Assembly (NCBI GenBank): GCA_041687475.1
Contig: JAWLBW010000067.1
Span: 1-17,327 of the forward strand
Origin: JAWLBW01 sp041687475
GTDB lineage: Bacteria > J088 > JAWLBW01
DNA length: 17,327 nucleotides
Direction: 5' to 3'
Part shown: in pieces, positions 13,082 to 17,327 of the stretch
Layout of the letters: every line of letters starts with the position of its first letter
Numbering within the stretch: position 1 is the stretch's first letter
Position numbers and translations under genes: made by a program
Notes under the pieces: generated by a model
Seen by the model: the letters and a program-made list of their open reading frames with translations, nothing else
What the model was told of the DNA's origin: nothing
The model's database searches: none

Positions 13082-13792
13082 ATGAGGCGCATCGGAATAC
13101 TGGGGGGCACCTTCGACCCCATTCATTTCGGGCACCTCAGGCTCGCCGAAGAGGCGCTCGAGGCCTGGCCGCTCGACGAAGTGCTGTTCGTGCCGGCCGC
13201 GGTGTCGCCCTTCAAGACCGACGCGCCGATAACCGACGCCGAGCACCGGGTCGAAATGGTGCGCAGGGCCATTGCGTCGAATTCCCGTTTCTCGTTGAGC
13301 ACGGTCGATGTCGACCGCAGCGGACCCTCGTACACCGTCGATACGGTTCAGCGGCTGCGCGAAAAGTACAGTGCCGACGAGCTTGTGTTGATCGTGGGGG
13401 TCGATACCCTGCGCGGTTTTCCCCGCTGGAAAGACTGGCGCGGTATCGTTGCAGCCGCGAGTCTGTTTGTGGGCGCGAGGCCGGGCGAGGTCATCGAGTC
13501 GGTGCAGGAGCTTTTTCCCCCCGATGTGCTGGCGCCATCGGGCACGGAAGTAACGGGCGAAAACGGCGCCGTTGCCGACGACCGAGGGCTCTGCTACAAT
13601 CACGCCGAGCAGTCGCTCGGTTTCCGGAGCGGAAGGGTGCTGCACCTGTACCGCACGACCCTGCTGGAGATTTCGGGCACCGAACTGCGTGCCCGAGCGG
13701 CCGCCCGAAAATCCCTTCGCTATCTTACGACGCCCGAAGTTATTGATTATATTGAACAGTGCCACCTGTACCGCAATGACGCGGAAAATTGA
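13082..13792 (+). CDS. nadD: Nicotinate-nucleotide adenylyltransferase
   Basis: A 236-residue protein, slightly longer than most NadD (about 190-215). It transfers AMP to nicotinate mononucleotide in NAD synthesis. The N-terminus carries GILGGTFDPIHFGHLRLAEEA with the nucleotidyltransferase motif H-x-G-H (HFGH); SPFKTD near 42-47 contributes to substrate binding, VGVDTLRGFPRWKDW near 111-125, and ISGTELRARAA near 198-208 is the family's second signature (ISxTxxR). An insertion of about 30 residues after PPDVLAP near 150-180 explains the extra length. ATG 13082 lies 9 bases after the proA stop, so it may be translated by coupling; no strong Shine-Dalgarno sequence is seen. Confidence 0.95.
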   Translation: MRRIGILGGTFDPIHFGHLRLAEEALEAWPLDEVLFVPAAVSPFKTDAPITDAEHRVEMVRRAIASNSRFSLSTVDVDRSGPSYTVDTVQRLREKYSADELVLIVGVDTLRGFPRWKDWRGIVAAASLFVGARPGEVIESVQELFPPDVLAPSGTEVTGENGAVADDRGLCYNHAEQSLGFRSGRVLHLYRTTLLEISGTELRARAAARKSLRYLTTPEVIDYIEQCHLYRNDAEN

Positions 13793-13816
13793 GGTGGAAC
13801 TGGAGGAACCCAGAGT

Positions 13817-14215
13817 TTGCAGACCAAAGACAAAGTCAAGCTGATTGTTGCCGCCGCGCTCGACAAGAAAGCTTCCGAGCCGGTTGTTTTCGAAACGACG
13901 GCGCTGACCGACGTGGCCGATTACGTCATTGTCGTAAGCGGTTCGTCGGACAGGCAGGTGCGCGCCATAGCCGACTCCATCGACGAGCAGCTGCGTAAGG
14001 CAGGCGAACGTCCGCAAGGTATCGAGGGCGAAAAGGAAGGCCGGTGGATTCTCATCGACTCTACCGATGTTATCGTGCACGTCTTTTACGAGCCGGTGCG
14101 CCAGTACTACGAAATCGAAAAGCTGTGGATGGACGCGCCCCGCTACGTGCCCGATCTGCCCGAATTGAACGCGGCGAGCGCCGATCGTGCACCTGAAGCT
14201 GGTCTCGGTCGGTAA
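13817..14215 (+). CDS. rsfS: Ribosomal silencing factor RsfS (Iojap family)
   Basis: A 132-residue protein. RsfS binds L14 on the large ribosomal subunit and blocks subunit joining in starvation. Family signature: VVSGSSDRQVRAIADSIDEQL near 40-60 and the typical GRWILIDSTDVIVHVFYEPVRQYYEIEKLW near 75-105. The TTG at 13817 is the start; GGAGGA at 13802-13807 lies ten bases upstream, and no ATG fits the family start. The C-terminal ~25 residues (rich in Pro/Ala) extend past the family core. NadD-RsfS-RlmH is a common neighbour set. The gene overlaps rlmH by 29 bases. Confidence 0.95.
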   Translation: MQTKDKVKLIVAAALDKKASEPVVFETTALTDVADYVIVVSGSSDRQVRAIADSIDEQLRKAGERPQGIEGEKEGRWILIDSTDVIVHVFYEPVRQYYEIEKLWMDAPRYVPDLPELNAASADRAPEAGLGR

Positions 14216-14651
14216 GATCAAGGACGCGGCCATGCGGGCCGCGGTAGACGAGTACTTCAAGCGCCTGCGCCGTCATTACGAGGTCTCGTGGGTCGAGATC
14301 AAGAAGGAATCGGGCAACCGCACGCCCGAGGAGCTGACCACCCGTGAGGGCGAGCGGGTTCTCAAGGCCGTGGGCGATGCCTACCTGATTCTTCTCGACG
14401 AGAAGGGCAAGTTGGTCGACAGCCGCTCATTCTCTGAGCGGTTGCGACGCCTGGTTGACGGCGGCACGCGCGAAATCGCTTTTGTCATCGGCGGACCGTA
14501 CGGCCACGCGGGCGACGTACGCGCGAGAGCCGACTGGGTGTGGAGTCTGTCGCCGTTGACGTTCACCCACCAGCACGTGCCCATGCTGCTTGCCGAACAG
14601 ATATATCGCGCCGACTCCATCCTGCGCGGCGAACCCTATCACAACGACTGA
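14187..14651 (+). CDS. rlmH: 23S rRNA (pseudouridine1915-N3)-methyltransferase RlmH
   Basis: A 154-residue SPOUT methyltransferase, exactly the usual size. It methylates pseudouridine 1915 in helix 69 of 23S rRNA. Family motifs: FVIGGPYGHAGDVR near 100-113 (SAM-binding knot), SLSPLTFTHQHVPMLLAEQIYRA near 120-142 and the C-terminal RGEPYHN near 147-153. The GTG at 14187 overlaps the rsfS 3' end by 29 bases and no better start exists, so it is translated by coupling or from within rsfS. Its last 13 bases overlap the end of the oppositely oriented kinase gene. Confidence 0.97.
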   Translation: MHLKLVSVGKIKDAAMRAAVDEYFKRLRRHYEVSWVEIKKESGNRTPEELTTREGERVLKAVGDAYLILLDEKGKLVDSRSFSERLRRLVDGGTREIAFVIGGPYGHAGDVRARADWVWSLSPLTFTHQHVPMLLAEQIYRADSILRGEPYHND

Positions 14652-16795
14652 AGGCGGTCCGGCGCCGCGTGCCGCTGCCGCTCGAGGACATCAATCAGGG
14701 CGGCTGCGCTGAAGGGCTTTGCCAGATAGGCGCTGAATCCGGCGTCTAGCAGACGTTCCCGATCGCCCTGCATGGCGAAAGCGGTCAGTGCGACAATGGG
14801 CGTTTCGCCGTACGCGGGCAGCGCCCGCAGGCGGCGCATGGTCTCGACGCCGTCCCAGTGGCTGTTTACCAGGTGAATATCGACCAGTACGAAGTCGAAC
14901 GGGTGCAGCCGTGCCTGCTCCAAGGCTTCGTCGGCATGAGCGGCGTGCACGATGTGGTCGAACCTGTCATGCAGGGCTTCGCGAATGAGTAGCGCCGCAT
15001 CGGCGTCGTCCTCTACAATCAGGAGGTGGCCGGCTCCCGGGGGCTCGATATCGGGGCGACGCGCGTTCGTAAGCGGCACCGGAGTCTCTTGCGAAAGAGG
15101 AAGGGCAATCGTCACGCAGGTTCCTTCGCCTTTGCGGCTTTTCACCGTGATGGAGCCGCCCATGCGCTCGGCCAGCCGCTTGGCGATGGGCAGCCCGAGG
15201 CCGCTGCCCTCGTGTTTTCGCCGCAGCCCTTCCGACTCCTGGCGAAACTCCTCGAACACCAGGGGGAGAAACGATTCGTCTATGCCGATGCCGGTGTCTT
15301 CGACGCGAATGACAGCCGAGCCGCAGCCGTCGTCTTCGGCGGTAACGCAGATGGCGCCCGTTTCGGTAAAGCGAATGGCGTTGCCGATGATGTTGGTGAG
15401 TATCTGCTCTTCACGGCGGGCATCGGTATGGGTCAGCAGCTCCCGGTCGACGCGTACCCGGAGCTGCAACGACTTTTGGGCGGCGAGAACGCCCAGCAGC
15501 CCTACGACATGGTCGATGGAATCGTTCAGCCGGTGGGGGGCGACGTCGATGTCGAAGCGACCGGCTTCGAGCCGCGCAAGGTCGACAATGCCGTCAAGCA
15601 GGTGCATCAGGCGCGACCCTCCCTGGTTGATGATACGGGCGTAGTTCCGGGCAACCGAGTCGTCGACCTGTTTCTGCAGAATTTCCGAGAAGCCGAGAAT
15701 AGCCGTCATGGGCGTTCGAATCTCATGGCTCATGTTGGCCAGAATCGAATTCTTGACCCGGTTGGCGGCCTCGGCCTTCTCCTTGGCGACGCGCAGTGCT
15801 TCTTCGTTCATCTTACTTTCGGTAATGTCGCGAATGACGCCCTCGACGGCTTCGACTTCTCCCGTCGGGTTTGTGACCACGCCCGCCCGGGCTTCGAGCC
15901 ACACGAGTGAGCCGTCTCGATGCCGGCAGCGAAAAGTGAGCCGGTGCTGCTCGTGGGTGGGGGCACTGAAGGGAGCCAGCAGATCTCTGTCGTCGCGGTG
16001 TACGAGCGACATCGCAATCCACTGGTCTTCATAGAGCTCTTCGGGGGTGTAGCCGACGATCTTCGCAACCGCCGGGTTCACGAACTGCAGGGTCGGCGTG
16101 GGCAGCAGACTCACGCGAAAGATAATGTCGTCGGCGTTATGGGTCAGGCGGTACAGATTCTTTTCGGTTGCTTCCAGGGTACTGCGCAGTTCACTGGTCA
16201 GGCGCCGGTACCGCAGCCGCAGGCTCTCATAACGGGTATAGATGGCGTTGCGGGTCTGCTGAAAGGCGACGGCAAACGCCACGCTGACGACGAGCGAGAA
16301 GCTTGATTGAAGCCAGGACGGGAAGGGCTGTGACGCTGCGGTGAGCAGGAACCAGCCCGATAGCAGCGTGGCAGCAATGAAAAGCAGCCATCGCAGCGAA
16401 AAAAGAAAGAATCCCCCCGCCATGACGATGAGAATGAGATCGGTCGTGCCTGAGGCGCCTTGCAATCGATAAAGCCGGAAGAGGGCGTCGGCAACGGCGG
16501 CCAGGCCGAGGCACCCTGCGATGAAGTGACTCTTTTCGGGACGTATCTTACCGGCGAAGCCGGCCAGGGCGGCGAGCAGGAAGAGCAGGCCGCAGAGCGA
16601 AGCCGAGATAACGAGGGCGGCCAGCGACGAAAGCGGCAGCGCGTGAAAGTCTACGACGAGCGTTACGAAATAGGTCGCGGCAATTGTCAGGCACACCGGC
16701 CCGAAGAGCTCGGCCAGCAGGGCGTCGAAGGTTGCGCGGGTTGTTCGGGCATGGCCGGGGGCGTTACCCCTGCCTTGGCGCTTCCATTCCGTCAT
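14639..16795 (-). CDS. Membrane-bound hybrid histidine kinase (6 TM - PAS - HisKA - HATPase - REC)
   Basis: A 718-residue sensor. About six hydrophobic helices lie at ~30-50, 55-79, 90-110, 117-132, 135-153 and 163-179 with only short loops, so sensing is probably in or near the membrane. A coiled linker leads to a PAS domain (~210-328, ending in VIRDITESK). The HisKA box NMSHEIRTPM has His357. The HATPase domain shows the N box ILTNIIGNAIRF near 470, G1 DTGIGI near 503 and G2 GSGLGLPIAKRL near 531. A receiver domain follows: acidic pair VEDDAD near 595, phosphoacceptor Asp639 in VLVDIH, and Lys in LAKPFS near 693. All key residues are present. No DNA-binding output domain and no partner gene are adjacent, so its target is unknown. 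ATG 16795 has GGAAG about ten bases upstream. Confidence 0.93.
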   Translation of the reverse strand: MTEWKRQGRGNAPGHARTTRATFDALLAELFGPVCLTIAATYFVTLVVDFHALPLSSLAALVISASLCGLLFLLAALAGFAGKIRPEKSHFIAGCLGLAAVADALFRLYRLQGASGTTDLILIVMAGGFFLFSLRWLLFIAATLLSGWFLLTAASQPFPSWLQSSFSLVVSVAFAVAFQQTRNAIYTRYESLRLRYRRLTSELRSTLEATEKNLYRLTHNADDIIFRVSLLPTPTLQFVNPAVAKIVGYTPEELYEDQWIAMSLVHRDDRDLLAPFSAPTHEQHRLTFRCRHRDGSLVWLEARAGVVTNPTGEVEAVEGVIRDITESKMNEEALRVAKEKAEAANRVKNSILANMSHEIRTPMTAILGFSEILQKQVDDSVARNYARIINQGGSRLMHLLDGIVDLARLEAGRFDIDVAPHRLNDSIDHVVGLLGVLAAQKSLQLRVRVDRELLTHTDARREEQILTNIIGNAIRFTETGAICVTAEDDGCGSAVIRVEDTGIGIDESFLPLVFEEFRQESEGLRRKHEGSGLGLPIAKRLAERMGGSITVKSRKGEGTCVTIALPLSQETPVPLTNARRPDIEPPGAGHLLIVEDDADAALLIREALHDRFDHIVHAAHADEALEQARLHPFDFVLVDIHLVNSHWDGVETMRRLRALPAYGETPIVALTAFAMQGDRERLLDAGFSAYLAKPFSAAALIDVLERQRHAAPDRLQSL

Positions 16796-16827
16796 GGCTG
16801 TCGCTTCCGTTACCGCAAAGGTTTAGG

Positions 16828-16855
16828 CGACAGGCCCGATTTACGGTGCCTGTCG
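16828..16855 (-). promoter_or_regulatory. Hairpin / inverted repeat in the kinase gene leader
   Basis: Arms CGACAGGC / GCCTGTCG plus an inner CCG / CGG (one bulged base) enclose a 5-base loop. It lies 33-60 bases upstream of the kinase ATG, after the tRNA terminator, in the only space where the kinase promoter can be. No T-run, so not a terminator. It may be an operator or leader structure. The core GACAGG/CCTGTC is also found in the dyad upstream of cas6. Confidence 0.4.
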
Positions 16856-16900
16856 GTGCGCTCGTGCCGCTGGGTAGCTTGGGGGAAATGCAGCGGGAAC

Positions 16901-16934
16901 AAAAAAAAGGAGCGTGTTCGGGTAAACACGCTCC
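16901..16934 (-). terminator. Rho-independent terminator behind tRNA-Glu
   Basis: On the minus strand GGAGCGTGTT and AACACGCTCC form a perfect 10-base stem with a short loop (six bases), followed directly by eight T. This is a classical terminator for the obg/tRNA-Glu transcript, 12 bases after the tRNA end, and separates it from the kinase gene. Confidence 0.92.
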
Positions 16935-16945
16935 TAATCGAAAAC

Positions 16946-17021
16946 TGGTAGGGCATAGGGGAGTCGAACCCCTGTTTCAGCGATGAGAACGCCGCGTCCT
17001 AGGCCACTAGACGAATGCCCC
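16946..17021 (-). tRNA. tRNA-Glu (anticodon CTC)
   Basis: A 76-base cloverleaf with encoded CCA. Acceptor arms GGGGCAT / ATGCCCT pair (the first pair is G-T), D-arm GTCTAGTGGCCTAGGAC, anticodon stem CGGCG / CGCTG around loop TTCTCAT, i.e. anticodon CTC at positions 34-36, and T-arm AGGGG-TTCGACT-CCCCT. The layout matches bacterial tRNA-Glu closely. It reads Glu codons GAG; a TTC-anticodon gene for GAA would have to lie elsewhere. Confidence 0.95.
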
Positions 17022-17073
17022 AAAGTGAATTTTTCAGTATATCAAATGCCCTTAATCCGTCAAGACTTCGGCA

Positions 17074-17327
17074 TCAATGCAGCGGGGGGCTGCCGTCGTC
17101 CTGCACTTCCGGCTCTTCCTCGGGGCCGCGGCTTTCCTCGACCCGGCGCCACATGGCCCACTTCAGCTCGGTAAGCCCCTGACGGGTAGCGGCCGAAATG
17201 CGGTAGACTTCGTGCCCGGCCTCGGCAAGACGACCGGCAACATCGGCGGCGGTCTCTTCGGCCTCGGTTACGTCGACCTTGTTCAAGGCAATGATCTGCG
17301 GACGGTCGATCAGGCGCTTGTCGTAGG
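17074..17327 (-). CDS. obg: GTPase Obg, C-terminal end only (5' part beyond window)
   Basis: The last 83 residues of a P-loop GTPase. It shows the G4 motif in PQIIALNKVDV (NKxD for guanine specificity) and G5 SAATRQGL, followed by a helix (LKWAMWRRVEES) and an acidic tail (EEEPEVQDDGS). The sequence YDKRLIDRPQIIALNKVD is typical of Obg/CgtA, a cytoplasmic GTPase for 50S assembly and stress signalling. The stop is TGA at 17074-17076, 52 bases before tRNA-Glu on the same strand. Obg commonly lies next to proB-proA-nadD, which supports the call; in this genome the kinase and tRNA genes lie between and the orientation is reversed. Confidence 0.85.
   Translation of the reverse strand, partial: YDKRLIDRPQIIALNKVDVTEAEETAADVAGRLAEAGHEVYRISAATRQGLTELKWAMWRRVEESRGPEEEPEVQDDGSPPLH

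Noticed and set aside
11715..14260. Long minus-strand frames (11715-12995, 12863-14260) opposite proA, nadD and rsfS
   Set aside because: They are antisense to clearly recognised genes and have no ribosome-binding site or domain motif.

Overview
The window is bacterial DNA with dense genes, few introns of non-coding sequence and standard genetic code (several genes end in TGA). It is GC-rich over most of its length, but the first ~4.4 kb, the CRISPR-cas part, is visibly less GC-rich. A two-membrane host is plausible. The gene block proB-proA-nadD-rsfS next to obg, together with an I-MYXAN-type cas cluster, recalls the Leptospirales/Spirochaetota, but I cannot fix the taxon from sequence alone.

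Layout. (1) 1-4393, minus strand: the upstream part of a Type I CRISPR-Cas operon read as cas6 -> cas3 -> cas8. The cas8 reading frame is open for 503 codons and leaves the window at the left edge. No CRISPR array is present here; cas7, cas5, cas4, cas1, cas2 and the array would be expected further left. (2) 4394-5146: a 750-bp gene-free stretch that serves as the cas upstream region. It holds two small inverted repeats next to cas6, five degenerate copies of an AT-rich palindrome (core TTTCATAATATGAAA), a ~65-bp imperfect direct repeat and a strong hairpin. (3) 5147-8242, minus: a large fusion of an acetoacetate-decarboxylase-like domain with a flavin amine-oxidase-like domain, cut by one in-frame TGA at 5675-5677. 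A good sigma70-type promoter lies upstream. (4) 8453-8974, minus: a small membrane protein (DUF1440-like), divergent from (5) 9157-9540, plus, a SpoIIAA/STAS-like small protein, followed by (6) 9699-10367, plus, an ArsR-type regulator fused to a rhodanese domain. (7) 10579-14651, plus: a housekeeping run of proB, proA, nadD, rsfS and rlmH. (8) 14639-16795, minus: a membrane-bound hybrid histidine kinase whose 3' end overlaps rlmH tail to tail. (9) 16901-17327, minus: a Rho-independent terminator, tRNA-Glu(CTC) and the C-terminal end of the GTPase gene obg, which runs off the right edge.

How the genes work together. cas6 (crRNA processing), cas3 (nuclease-helicase) and cas8 (large Cascade subunit) form one translationally coupled unit for DNA interference. 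proB and proA make glutamate-5-semialdehyde for proline; nadD makes NAD; rsfS and rlmH act on the ribosome. The rest are accessory or sensory genes.

The observations that deserve most attention are the nonsense codon in the decarboxylase-oxidase fusion, the palindrome array upstream of the cas operon, and the small inverted repeats in front of cas6 and of the kinase gene. I did not find convincing evidence for an entirely new defence system; the cas operon fits a known subtype.
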